This document shows, piece by piece, positions 24,460 to 33,154 of a stretch of 64,000 nt of DNA. Origin of the DNA: Clostridium sp. HBUAS56010 (GTDB lineage: Bacteria > Bacillota > Clostridia > Lachnospirales > Lachnospiraceae); assembly GCF_007115105.1 (NCBI RefSeq), contig NZ_SULJ01000002.1:306190-370189 (forward strand), given 5' to 3'. A program made the position numbers and the translations under genes. The notes beneath the pieces are model-generated. The model saw nothing but the letters and a program-made list of their open reading frames with translations. It searched no databases and was not told the origin of the DNA. Position 1 is the first letter of the stretch. Every line of letters starts with the position of its first letter.

Positions 24460-25539
24460 CTAGGAACTAAAAAATTCTGCGATCTGCTGATCCATAACTT
24501 CAAGCATATCCGCACCATCCAGATAAGCTTTTGTCCACTGAATGGTTTTTTCTACTGCTTCTTTTACACTGTATCTTGGGGTCCAGTGGAATACACGTTT
24601 TATCTTTGAGCAATCCAGTTTCAGGAAATTAGCTTCATGAGGACCACCTTCAAAACGGTCTGCCCAGGTAATGCCGTCTCCCCATAATTCACAAAAAAGA
24701 CTGGCTAGTTCCCCAGTTGTCACACAATCCCGGTCATCCGGACCTACGTTATAGTATCCCTGGAACGTACGGTCTTCATACTGTTTCATGGCAATGGTCA
24801 TATAAATAGAAAGAGGTTCCAGTACATGCTGATACGGCCTTGTGGAATGAGGATTTCTGACAATGATCTCCTGCTTTTTCTGAACTGCACGGATGCAGTC
24901 TGGAATAATGCGGTCATTGGCAAAGTCTCCACCTCCGATTACATTTCCCGCCCTGGAGGTGGAGATTGCGGTCTGCCCATCCAAAAAGAACGATCTGGCA
25001 TAGCTGTGGGTTACCAGCTCAGAGCAGGACTTGCTGTTAGAGTAAGGATCATACCCGTCGAGGGGATCATTCTCCCTGTAACCATACTCCCATTCCCGGT
25101 TCTCATATACCTTATCAGTAGTAACATTTAGAAATGACTTTACGGAAGAGGTAAGGCGGACACATTCCAGCATATGAACCGTACCCATCACATTGGTTTC
25201 ATATGTGTACACCGGATCTTTATAGGAATCACGGACAATGGGCTGGGCTGCCAGATGAAATACAATCTCCGGCTTTCTCTCCTCAAATACCTTTTTTAAA
25301 TGGTCCAGATCTCTCACATCTCCGGTTATGGAGTTCATAACATCTGAAAGCCCGGTTACATCAAACAGATTCGGGTCAGTCGGAGGGGTTAAAGAATATC
25401 CGGTGACCTCTGCACCTGCATTCATAAGAAGGCGGCAGAGCCAGGACCCTTTAAAACCAGTGTGTCCGGTGACCAGAACCTTTTTCCCTTTATAAAATCC
25501 CAAACATTCTTTCCACGTTTCACTTGTCCAATTCGTCAT
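24460..25539 (-). CDS. rfbG: CDP-glucose 4,6-dehydratase
   Basis: 359 residues, extended short-chain dehydrogenase fold. It converts CDP-glucose to CDP-4-keto-6-deoxyglucose. The NAD motif TGHTGFKGSW lies at about 24-33, the acidic residue near GDVRDLDHL, the catalytic TTDKVYENREW region near 130, and the active-site Tyr-Lys pair in YDPYSNSKSC (about 158-167). GGGAG precedes ATG. It begins 1 nt after the rfbF stop region in the operon order rfbF-rfbG-rfbH. Confidence 0.96.
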   Translation of the reverse strand: MTNWTSETWKECLGFYKGKKVLVTGHTGFKGSWLCRLLMNAGAEVTGYSLTPPTDPNLFDVTGLSDVMNSITGDVRDLDHLKKVFEERKPEIVFHLAAQPIVRDSYKDPVYTYETNVMGTVHMLECVRLTSSVKSFLNVTTDKVYENREWEYGYRENDPLDGYDPYSNSKSCSELVTHSYARSFFLDGQTAISTSRAGNVIGGGDFANDRIIPDCIRAVQKKQEIIVRNPHSTRPYQHVLEPLSIYMTIAMKQYEDRTFQGYYNVGPDDRDCVTTGELASLFCELWGDGITWADRFEGGPHEANFLKLDCSKIKRVFHWTPRYSVKEAVEKTIQWTKAYLDGADMLEVMDQQIAEFFSS

Positions 25540-25540
25540 A

Positions 25541-26317
25541 TTAATTCTCCCAAATCTTCCAGGGTGCCTTGCCGGACTGCCACAGTTCTTCCAGTTTCTT
25601 CATCTCACGCTGGGTATCCATACACTGCCAGAAACCAGTGTGATGGAAACTCATGAGCTGGCCTTCTTTTGCAAGATTCTGAAGAGGTTCCTGTTCCAGC
25701 ACTGTAGTGTCATCCTTTAAATAGGAAAAAATCTCAGGATTCATAACCATAAATCCTCCATTGATCAGACTGGCATCCGCTTCTGCCTTTTCCCGGAAGG
25801 AACGGACCACATCTCCCTCATCAATATCCAGGACACCCTTTAACTGGGCAATGTTCACGGTAGTCATGGTTGCAATCTTTCCATGGCTCCGATGGAACTG
25901 AAGCAGTCCGTCTAAATCAACATCACAGACACCGTCACCATAGGTGAGCATAAAAGGCTCCTTGCCGATATACGGTTCAATTCTCTTAATACGCCCTCCG
26001 GTCATGGTGTTTAAGCCAGTGTCCACCAGAGTCACTTTCCATGGCTCAGAATAGTTATTATGTACTTCCATGCTGTTGTTGGCAAGGTCAAAGGTCACGT
26101 CTGAGGTGTGAAGGAAATAATCCGCAAAAAACTCCTTTACCACATATTGTTTATATCCAAGACAGATTACAAAATCATGAAATCCATACTGGGAATAATA
26201 TTTCATAATATGCCAGAGAATGGGTCTTTCTCCAATCTCAATCATGGGCTTTGGCTTTAAATGGCTCTCTTCACTGATCCGGGTGCCAAGCCCTCCCGCT
26301 AGTAATACAACTTTCAT
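25541..26317 (-). CDS. rfbF: Glucose-1-phosphate cytidylyltransferase
   Basis: 258 residues from ATG at 26317, placed 9 nt after TTGGAG; an in-frame ATG at 26341 lies inside the preceding gene. It makes CDP-glucose from CTP and glucose-1-phosphate. The nucleotide-binding loop LAGGLGTRISEESHLKPKPM (about 5-24) is complete, and YGDGVCDVD (about 126-134) supplies the metal-binding aspartates. It opens the CDP-sugar path in this operon. Confidence 0.95.
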   Translation of the reverse strand: MKVVLLAGGLGTRISEESHLKPKPMIEIGERPILWHIMKYYSQYGFHDFVICLGYKQYVVKEFFADYFLHTSDVTFDLANNSMEVHNNYSEPWKVTLVDTGLNTMTGGRIKRIEPYIGKEPFMLTYGDGVCDVDLDGLLQFHRSHGKIATMTTVNIAQLKGVLDIDEGDVVRSFREKAEADASLINGGFMVMNPEIFSYLKDDTTVLEQEPLQNLAKEGQLMSFHHTGFWQCMDTQREMKKLEELWQSGKAPWKIWEN

Positions 26318-26333
26318 TTTCTCATTCTCCAAT

Positions 26334-27116
26334 CTATTCATACTCTTTATAAGCGTTCCGGTAAAAATACATAAGCACGTTTACAACCGGGCGCGGCCAC
26401 ATCTTTAAAAACATCTGGGTCTCTTCCCGTTCGCGGCTGTTATCCGCAATACAGGCTTTGGTGGTTGCCTCTTCATGAACTCTGTAAAACAAAAGGGGAC
26501 GCTCTGCACAGATGAATCGTCCCTGCCGCATGGCGAGTTTATAAAGGGTGTCCCAGTCCAGGGCAAACTGATACGGAGAAGTAAAGAGAGGTTCTCCCAA
26601 CAGCTCTTTATTATAGGTACATGCCGGACAGCAGATAGAATTACCAAATATAAGCACACTTTTCTTAATTATGGAATAATGGCTGCAACTGCGCAGGCGA
26701 AGAGGAGCACGCAGTATCCTCTTAACAAATTCCACTGGTTCAAATCCTGCTAGCTTATCTTCCCTTACTACCGCATATCCACTGGTAAATAAGGTCATAT
26801 CCGGATACTTTTTATAACATTCCAAAAGCGTCTTTACATAATCCTTATGGTACCGGTCATCCTGGTGCGCTATGGTAACAAAACGGGCATCTGCCTTGTG
26901 ATAGGCGAAGTTCCAATCTTCCCTGATGCTGCTCTTTCCCTTTCTTATCCATACGGCTATTCCGTATTTTTCTCCCAGACTGGTAATATAAGGACTGGGT
27001 GTGGAGGTACAAAGCACAATATCCGTCGGGACAGTTTGTCCCTTTAAGGAACGGATGCAGGATTCCAAATAAGGAGAATCCTTATAGGCACAGATTGCAA
27101 ATACATGTGGTTTCAT
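26334..27116 (-). CDS. Glycosyltransferase family 2 protein
   Basis: 260 residues. The N-terminal GT-A fold shows FAICAYKDSPYLESCIRSL (about 5-23) and the metal-binding IAHQDDRYHKDYV (DxD-like QDD, about 84-92). The C-terminal region has ALDWDTLYKLA, where the aspartate may be catalytic, and a possible amphipathic tail. It likely transfers the sugar whose CDP-form the next genes make. GAGG precedes ATG. It is the first gene of the GT2-rfbF-rfbG-rfbH-licD operon. Confidence 0.9.
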   Translation of the reverse strand: MKPHVFAICAYKDSPYLESCIRSLKGQTVPTDIVLCTSTPSPYITSLGEKYGIAVWIRKGKSSIREDWNFAYHKADARFVTIAHQDDRYHKDYVKTLLECYKKYPDMTLFTSGYAVVREDKLAGFEPVEFVKRILRAPLRLRSCSHYSIIKKSVLIFGNSICCPACTYNKELLGEPLFTSPYQFALDWDTLYKLAMRQGRFICAERPLLFYRVHEEATTKACIADNSREREETQMFLKMWPRPVVNVLMYFYRNAYKEYE

Positions 27117-27139
27117 ATTTATTCCTCAAATAATACTTC

Positions 27140-27167
27140 TTATGATATGGCAGTAATTATATCATAA
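27140..27167. promoter_or_regulatory. Inverted repeat over a candidate promoter of the glycan operon
   Basis: TTATGATAT (27140-27148) and ATATCATAA (27159-27167) are perfect complements. On the minus strand the second arm contains an extended -10, TGATATAAT (TATAAT at 27161-27156), about 40 nt before the GT2 gene. The -35 is weak. A regulator or hairpin could act here. Confidence 0.45.
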
Positions 27168-27223
27168 AAGCTTTCCAACATTCTACAATATTCATTATTT
27201 TGAAAGAATTTGGAAGGCATTCC

Positions 27224-28249
27224 TTAGCGATTCACATAACCCTCAATCAGCTTTAAGGTCTGCTCCATTCCCTTTCGGTGGGTACGCTCGGTTCCATGGG
27301 AAGCATGGACCCCCTGTCCGATTAATGCTCCCCGAATGTTGTTGCCGCCTCGGATTGCTGCTCCCACATCAGAACCGTAATGAGGGAATACATCCACAGC
27401 ATAATCCAGTTTAAGGTCTTTTGCAATCGAGATGAGAGTGCTTGTCATCTCATAATCATAAGGGCCGGAAGAATCCTGGGCACAGATGGATACCTTCTGT
27501 TCTCCACCTGTCAGATCATCTCCAAGGGCACCCATATCCACTGCAATAAATTCCTCAATATCCTCTGGAATCCAGCTTGCACCAAACCCCACCTCTTCAT
27601 AGTTGCTGATTACGATCTTTAACGTTCTCTTCGGAAGCTGTCCAGACTCCTTCAAATCCTTTAATACACCCAGAAGCACAGCCACAGAAGCTTTGTCATC
27701 CAAATGTCTGGATTTAATAAAACCACTTTCTGTATATTCAAACATAGGATCAAAGCTGATATAATCTCCTGCACAGATCTCCAAGGCGCTTACATCTTCT
27801 GCATTTTCCACCATCTCATCAAGACGGACTTCCATGTTCTTTTCTTTTCTCTCCAGTGTTCTTGCATTGTCATAGGTGTGGACAGACGGCTCTTTGGTGA
27901 GTATGGTTCCAGTGTATGTCTTACCAGTTCTGGTATGGACCTTACAGTACATGCCCTCAATGCTTTCCATCATAAAGCCGCCTACGGACACAATGTTTAA
28001 CATACCCTGCGGAGTTATGGAACGGACCATGGCACCCAGAGTATCCACATGGGCGGATAATCCAAGGACTTCCTTTGTCTGTCCGGGAACTTCTATAATG
28101 AGTCCGCCTTTGCGGTTATAAACGGAGGAATAACCAAATGTTTCTGCTTCCTCTTCCACTGCCTTTAACACTTCTTTTGTATAGCCGCTGGGGCTTGGTA
28201 TATGAATAATCTTTTCCAATATTGTCGTTACATATGTCATGGTCTCCAT
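27224..28249 (-). CDS. M42-family metallo-aminopeptidase
   Basis: 341 residues from ATG at 28249, preceded by AAAGAGG; the ATG at 28270 lacks a ribosome site. M42 enzymes are cytoplasmic, dodecameric zinc or cobalt aminopeptidases that finish peptide breakdown. Metal ligands appear as HVDTLGAM (about 67), the bridging Asp in SRHLDDKAS (about 180), NYEEVGFG (catalytic Glu, about 213), VDMGALGDD and the final His of GVHASHGTERTH (about 322). It appears to be a single-gene unit. Confidence 0.93.
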   Translation of the reverse strand: METMTYVTTILEKIIHIPSPSGYTKEVLKAVEEEAETFGYSSVYNRKGGLIIEVPGQTKEVLGLSAHVDTLGAMVRSITPQGMLNIVSVGGFMMESIEGMYCKVHTRTGKTYTGTILTKEPSVHTYDNARTLERKEKNMEVRLDEMVENAEDVSALEICAGDYISFDPMFEYTESGFIKSRHLDDKASVAVLLGVLKDLKESGQLPKRTLKIVISNYEEVGFGASWIPEDIEEFIAVDMGALGDDLTGGEQKVSICAQDSSGPYDYEMTSTLISIAKDLKLDYAVDVFPHYGSDVGAAIRGGNNIRGALIGQGVHASHGTERTHRKGMEQTLKLIEGYVNR

Positions 28250-28356
28250 AAATATGGCCTCTTTTCCCAATATTAATTTCTTTTATAATCCTGCTTCTCT
28301 ATTCTAGCAGATTTTCCCGCAGATATCTACCTGATTGAAGAAAGCATCCATTGACG

Positions 28357-28404
28357 CAAAAATACGTCCGGAAAGGGCTTTTAAAAGTCCTCTTCCAGAC
28401 GTAT
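28357..28404 (-). terminator. Terminator of the glutamine synthetase gene
   Basis: A long imperfect stem joins ATACGTC plus CGGAAAGGGCTTTT (28362-28382) to AAAAGTCCTC plus TTCCAGACGTAT (28383-28404). On the minus strand it is followed by TTTTT (28361-28357). It lies just after the glnN stop. Confidence 0.85.
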
Positions 28405-28427
28405 CATTCTCTTATCTTCTCTATCTT

Positions 28428-30545
28428 TTATACTTCAAAAATCAGATCTCCGTAGCTTGGCAGAGGCCATAAATCTTTGTCTACAATCATTTCCAGTTTA
28501 TCAGCCGGCTCACGAAGGGCTGCCATGGCTGGCACTACTTCGTCATGATATGTGACTGCCTGATCCTTGTTGTCTTCAATGGCTGCACATTTATCAGCGA
28601 TTTCATTCAATGCGGATAATGCTACCTTCATATCGGAAAGGTATGCACTTACTTCGATTAACAGTTCTTCCTGAGCGCTGGTATCAGCCTCCGGACATGC
28701 AGATTTGATCTTTCCTAAGGAATCTGCCAGTAAAGAAGTATATTTTACAACGGACGGAATCAACTGTTTTCCAGCCATGTCAATCATGGTTCTTGCTTCG
28801 ATATTGATTGCTTTGCTGTAAGCCTCATATTCAATCTCAACACGGGATTCCAGTTCTGCTTTTGTAAATACCTTAAATTCCTCAAACATCTTGATGGAAG
28901 CTTCTGTTGTAAGAGATGGAATGGCTTCTACCATTGATTTTAAGTTCGGAAGTCCTCTCTTTTGAGCTTCTTCTACCCAGTCCTCAGAATAGCCGTTACC
29001 GTTGAAGATCACCCTTCTGTGATCTGCAAGCTGTTTTTTGATCAGATCATGGACTGCAGTATCAAAATCATCTGCCTTTTCAAGAATATCCGCTGCTTCT
29101 TTGAATGCCTCTGCTGTAATGGTATTTAATACAACGTTTGGAGAGGAAATGGAATCAGAGGAACCAACCATACGGAATTCAAACTTATTGCCGGTAAATG
29201 CAAACGGAGAGGTTCTGTTACGATCTGTCGCATCTTTGAATAAATCCGGCAGAGTTCTTACACCGGTCTTTAATGTTCCGCCGGTCTTTGAGTGAGTTGC
29301 TTCTCCAGTACTGCAAAGCTGATCTACCACATCCTCTAACTGCTCGCCGATGAATACTGAAATGATTGCAGGGGGGGCTTCGTTAGCTCCCAGTCTGTGA
29401 TCATTTCCAACGTCTGCTGCTGACTCACGAAGAAGATCTGCATGTTTGTCAACGGCTTTTAAGATACAGGATAATACCAGCAGGAACTGAATGTTCTCAT
29501 GAGGTGTCTCTCCTGGATTTAATAAATTAATTCCATCATCAGAAGTTAAGGACCAGTTGTTGTGCTTACCGGAACCGTTTACTCCTGCAAATGGCTTCTC
29601 ATGAAGGAGGCAGTTTAATCCATGACGCCCCGCTACTTTCTTAAGTGTCTCCATGACAAGCTGGTTATGATCAACAGCTACATTTGCCTGCTCATAAATC
29701 GGTGCAAGCTCATGCTGTGCCGGTGCAACTTCGTTATGCTGTGTCTTTGCCGGAACTCCTAACTTCCAGAGTTCTTCATTGACTTCTTTCATGTAAGCCG
29801 CTACTCTCTCACGAATGGAACCAAAGTAATGATCTTCCAGTTCCTGTCCCTTGGGAGGCATAGCACCAAATAATGTGCGCCCGGCATAAATCAAGTCTTT
29901 TCTCTGTAAATACTTCTCATGGTCAACCAGGAAATATTCCTGCTCAGGTCCAACGGATGGAGTGATTCTCTTTGCTGTAGTGTTGCCAAACAGTCTTAAG
30001 ATTCTTAATGCCTGTTCATCAACGGCTTCCATAGATCTTAAAAGAGGAGTCTTTTTATCAAGTGCTTCTCCTGTATAAGAACAGAAAGCGGTAGGAATAC
30101 AAAGGGTTACACCAATGGCATCTTCTCTTAAGAAAGCTGGGGAAGTACAATCCCATGCAGTATATCCTCTAGCCTCAAAAGTTGCTCTTAATCCACCGGA
30201 TGGGAAAGAAGATGCATCCGGTTCTCCTTTTACCAGTTCCTTTCCAGAGAACTCCATGATAACCTTTCCCTCTGCTGTTGGTGCAGAAATAAAAGAATCA
30301 TGCTTTTCAGCAGTAATTCCGGTAAGAGGCTGAAACCAATGGGTGTAATGGGTAGCACCTCTCTCAATCGCCCAGTCTTTCATTGCATGTGCAACCACAT
30401 CCGCAATAGAAGGATCTAACTCTGCCCCATCCTCAATGGTCTTTTTTAACTTCTTGAACACTGATTTTGGTAAACGCTCTCTCATTACGACTTCATTAAA
30501 TACATTCTTACCGAACACCTCGGCTACATTCACAACTTCACTCAT
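28428..30545 (-). CDS. glnN: Glutamine synthetase type III
   Basis: 705 residues, the long type III form found in Bacteroidetes, cyanobacteria and Clostridia. It condenses glutamate and ammonia with ATP. Visible motifs: the metal-binding PEQEYFLVD (about 205), [11 protein letters not shown] (about 325), [13 protein letters not shown] (about 380) and [19 protein letters not shown] (about 440-458). The C-terminal 200 residues are the type III extension. The start is ATG at 30545 after GAGAGGATGG. The leader contains a competing hairpin set (30620-30673). Confidence 0.97.
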   Translation of the reverse strand: MSEVVNVAEVFGKNVFNEVVMRERLPKSVFKKLKKTIEDGAELDPSIADVVAHAMKDWAIERGATHYTHWFQPLTGITAEKHDSFISAPTAEGKVIMEFSGKELVKGEPDASSFPSGGLRATFEARGYTAWDCTSPAFLREDAIGVTLCIPTAFCSYTGEALDKKTPLLRSMEAVDEQALRILRLFGNTTAKRITPSVGPEQEYFLVDHEKYLQRKDLIYAGRTLFGAMPPKGQELEDHYFGSIRERVAAYMKEVNEELWKLGVPAKTQHNEVAPAQHELAPIYEQANVAVDHNQLVMETLKKVAGRHGLNCLLHEKPFAGVNGSGKHNNWSLTSDDGINLLNPGETPHENIQFLLVLSCILKAVDKHADLLRESAADVGNDHRLGANEAPPAIISVFIGEQLEDVVDQLCSTGEATHSKTGGTLKTGVRTLPDLFKDATDRNRTSPFAFTGNKFEFRMVGSSDSISSPNVVLNTITAEAFKEAADILEKADDFDTAVHDLIKKQLADHRRVIFNGNGYSEDWVEEAQKRGLPNLKSMVEAIPSLTTEASIKMFEEFKVFTKAELESRVEIEYEAYSKAINIEARTMIDMAGKQLIPSVVKYTSLLADSLGKIKSACPEADTSAQEELLIEVSAYLSDMKVALSALNEIADKCAAIEDNKDQAVTYHDEVVPAMAALREPADKLEMIVDKDLWPLPSYGDLIFEV

Positions 30546-30574
30546 ACATTTTCCATCCTCTCATATGAATTACC

Positions 30575-30591
30575 ACTTAATAATATTAAGT
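30575..30591. promoter_or_regulatory. 17-bp perfect palindrome before the glnN start
   Basis: ACTTAATA and TATTAAGT are exact complements around one central base, 30 nt upstream of the glnN ATG. It could be an operator or a weak RNA hairpin near the ribosome site. I cannot assign a regulator. Confidence 0.4.
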
Positions 30592-30619
30592 CAGTTTGCC
30601 CTTTTTAAGTCTCCTACTA

Positions 30620-30673
30620 TCTGATTATGCTTAAATATCAGAAAAGGCGCCCTCCTGATATAAGGAGAACGCC
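30620..30673 (-). promoter_or_regulatory. Attenuator-like leader of glnN
   Basis: On the minus strand a GC-rich stem (GGCGTTCTCCT with AGGAGGGCGCC, 30673-30646) runs into TTTT, an intrinsic terminator. Its loop and 3' arm include ATATCAG (30661-30655), which can instead pair with CTGATAT (30641-30635) beyond the U-tract. That downstream strand can also form TCTGAT with ATCAGA (30642-30620). The three pairings exclude each other. A candidate promoter (TTGATT 30715-30710, 17 nt, TATTTT 30692-30687) would start RNA only about 7 nt before the stem. It could also serve as the fba terminator. Confidence 0.6.
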
Positions 30674-30747
30674 ATCGTTCCTATCTAAAATAAATCATTT
30701 TCCTAAAAAAATCAAGTACTTTTTGAAAAAATATTTATATTCTGTAA

Positions 30748-31611
30748 TTAAGCTTTTCCAACAGAACCAAATAATTCCATTTTTTCTTTCACGGTTGCTT
30801 TGATTGCTTCCGTACCTGGAGCAAGAAGTTTTCTTGGATCAAAGCCCTTGCCTTCCAGATCTTTGCCTGCTTCAATGTACTTACGGGTTGCTTCTGCAAA
30901 AGTAAGCTGGCACTCTGTATTCACATTGATCTTTGCAACACCAAGACTGATCGCCTTTTTAATCTGATCTTCCGGAATGCCTGTACCTCCATGAAGCACC
31001 AGCGGCATATCGCCCACCTTATCCTTGATTGCTGCAAGAGTGTCAAAGCTTAAACCTGCCCAGTTAGCCGGATATTTGCCGTGAATATTACCGATTCCTG
31101 CTGCCAGCATGGTAACGCCCAGATCAGCAACCTGCCTGCATTCATCCGGATCAGCACATTCCCCCATGCCTACAACGCCGTCTTCTTCTCCGCCAATGGA
31201 ACCTACCTCAGCTTCCAGAGACATTCCCTTTTCCCTGCATACCTTCACAAGTTCTGTTGTCTTCTCCACATTCTCAGCAATGGGATAATGGGAACCGTCA
31301 AACATAATAGAGGAAAAACCCGCTTCAATACACTTATAACAGCCGTCATAAGAACCATGGTCAAGATGAAGTGCTACCGGAACAGAAATCTTTAATTCAT
31401 CAATCATGGATTTTACCATGGCGGACACTGTCTTAAAACCTGTCATGTATTTGCCAGCACCTTCGGAAACACCCAGAATTACTGGAGATTTTAATTCCTC
31501 TGCTGTCTGTAAAACAGCCTTTGTCCACTCAAGGTTGTTGATGTTGAACTGTCCGACTGCGTACTTTCCGTCTCTTGCCTTTTCAAGCATCTCTTTCGCT
31601 GAAACTAACAT
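30748..31611 (-). CDS. fba: Fructose-bisphosphate aldolase, class II
   Basis: 287 residues. A zinc-dependent glycolytic enzyme that splits fructose-1,6-bisphosphate. The zinc and active-site motifs are ALHLDHGSYD (about 81-90), EAEVGSIGGEED (about 132-143), the GNIHGKYP loop and VLHGGTGIP (about 208-216), followed by KINVNTE. CGGAGG precedes ATG. It has its own promoter at 31656-31684. Tagatose-bisphosphate aldolases look alike, but this length and motif set is usual for the glycolytic enzyme in Clostridia. Confidence 0.93.
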   Translation of the reverse strand: MLVSAKEMLEKARDGKYAVGQFNINNLEWTKAVLQTAEELKSPVILGVSEGAGKYMTGFKTVSAMVKSMIDELKISVPVALHLDHGSYDGCYKCIEAGFSSIMFDGSHYPIAENVEKTTELVKVCREKGMSLEAEVGSIGGEEDGVVGMGECADPDECRQVADLGVTMLAAGIGNIHGKYPANWAGLSFDTLAAIKDKVGDMPLVLHGGTGIPEDQIKKAISLGVAKINVNTECQLTFAEATRKYIEAGKDLEGKGFDPRKLLAPGTEAIKATVKEKMELFGSVGKA

Positions 31612-31655
31612 ATCACGAACCTCCGTTTGTTTAAAATTTTATCTCTTATTTCATC

Positions 31656-31684
31656 ATTATATACCATTTTGTCCTATTTGGAAA
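31656..31684 (-). promoter_or_regulatory. Promoter of fba
   Basis: Minus strand: TTTCCA (31684-31679), 17 nt, TATAAT (31661-31656). The -10 is perfect, and the fba start is 45 nt downstream. Confidence 0.7.
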
Positions 31685-31751
31685 GAATAAATTTCAAAAG
31701 ATTGTTTTTTTTATAACAAAGTTACATTTTGCTTTCATAAGGGATATGGCT

Positions 31752-31757
31752 TATAAT
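31752..31757 (+). promoter_or_regulatory. -10 element of the MATE transporter gene
   Basis: TATAAT at 31752-31757, about 36 nt before the ATG. The upstream TTTGCT about 18 nt away is a weak -35 candidate. Confidence 0.5.
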
Positions 31758-31792
31758 AAGTATAAAAATAAATACAATATGGGAGAGATATT

Positions 31793-33154
31793 ATGAATCA
31801 AGTGGCTCCAGAACTGGACACCAGGGAATTATTTACAAAGAAACAACTGAAAAAACTTATTTTCCCCCTGGTCATCGAACAATTCCTTGCTGTTTCCATG
31901 GGAATGACGGATACCCTTATGGTAGCTTCTGTGGGAGAAGCCGCTGTATCCGGTGTATCAATCGTTGACACCATTAATGTTCTTCTCATCGGTCTGTTTG
32001 GCGCCATGGCTGCCGGCGGGTCTGTGGTTGCTGCCCAGTACATCGGACGAAGAGATGATAAGAATGTCTCCAAAGCTGCCGGTCAGCTCTTTTTGGCTGT
32101 GGGCGGTCTTTCCATCGTTTTGATGGCAGTAACTTTGATTTTTAATGAATCTCTTCTGCGCCTGATCTATGGCAATATCAATCAGGACGTAATGAAGAAT
32201 GCAAGGATTTACTTTTATCTTTCTTCTCTTTCCTATCCATTCCTTGCATTTTATAACAGTGCCGCTGCACTGTTCCGCTCTGTGGGCAACTCCGGCATCT
32301 CCATGCGGGTTTCCCTTATTGCCAATATTGTTAATATTGTAGGAAATGTAATCTTTATCTTTGGATTGCAGATGGGTGTTGCCGGTTCAGGAATTTCTAC
32401 CCTGATCTCGAGAATTTTCTGTGCCGTTATTATCCTCATACTTCTTCATAAGCATGCCGGTCTGTCTGTGGACTTTACCTTAAAGATGGACAAGGGTATG
32501 CTGAGGAAAATTCTCTACATAGGCGTTCCAAACGGAGTGGAAAACAGCATCTTCCAATTGGGAAAACTCCTGCTTTCCAGTCTGATCTCCAGTTTTGGAA
32601 CCATTGCAATCGCCGCCAATGCAGTGGCAAGCACCATCTGCGGGCTGGAAACCATACCAGCTACTGCCATCGGGATTGCCATGGTAACGGTTGTGGGACA
32701 ATGTGTGGGTGCCGGCGAACTGGATCAGGCAAAGAAATATATGGGAAAGCTTTTAAAGACCGCCTATATCTGGCTCATTGTCTTAAACCTTTCCATTATT
32801 CCATTTTTAACGCTCATAACCAACCTGTTCCAGCTGTCGCCGGAAACCAGCGCTCTTGCTGTAAAGCTCATGCTGTATCACAGCATCTGCTGCATGTTAA
32901 TCCATCCCCTCGCCTTCTGCCTGACCAACGGGCTTCGGGCGGCTGGTGATGTTCGTTTTACCATGGTTGTATCGGTCTGCTCCATGTGGATCTGCCGCAT
33001 TGTCCTGGCTTATGTTTTAAGCCTGCATTTCGGTCTTGGTCTGATGGGCATCTGGATCGCCATGACCATCGACTGGCTGGTCCGTGCCATCTTCTTTTCC
33101 AACCGGGTCCTGCGTGGAAAATGGCGCAAATTCGCAGGAATGGCACTCCGTTAG
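31793..33154 (+). CDS. MATE-family multidrug/Na+ antiporter
   Basis: 453 residues with twelve predicted membrane helices in two homologous halves. MATE proteins export cationic drugs or metabolites with sodium or protons. The first half has FPLVIEQFLAVSMGMTDTLMV (about 26-46, motif MTDTLMV), the second NGVENSIFQLGKLLLSSLI. GGGAGAG precedes ATG. Its stop codon TAG (33152-33154) overlaps the stop of the convergent thrC gene, so there is no intergenic terminator. Confidence 0.92.
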   Translation: MNQVAPELDTRELFTKKQLKKLIFPLVIEQFLAVSMGMTDTLMVASVGEAAVSGVSIVDTINVLLIGLFGAMAAGGSVVAAQYIGRRDDKNVSKAAGQLFLAVGGLSIVLMAVTLIFNESLLRLIYGNINQDVMKNARIYFYLSSLSYPFLAFYNSAAALFRSVGNSGISMRVSLIANIVNIVGNVIFIFGLQMGVAGSGISTLISRIFCAVIILILLHKHAGLSVDFTLKMDKGMLRKILYIGVPNGVENSIFQLGKLLLSSLISSFGTIAIAANAVASTICGLETIPATAIGIAMVTVVGQCVGAGELDQAKKYMGKLLKTAYIWLIVLNLSIIPFLTLITNLFQLSPETSALAVKLMLYHSICCMLIHPLAFCLTNGLRAAGDVRFTMVVSVCSMWICRIVLAYVLSLHFGLGLMGIWIAMTIDWLVRAIFFSNRVLRGKWRKFAGMALR

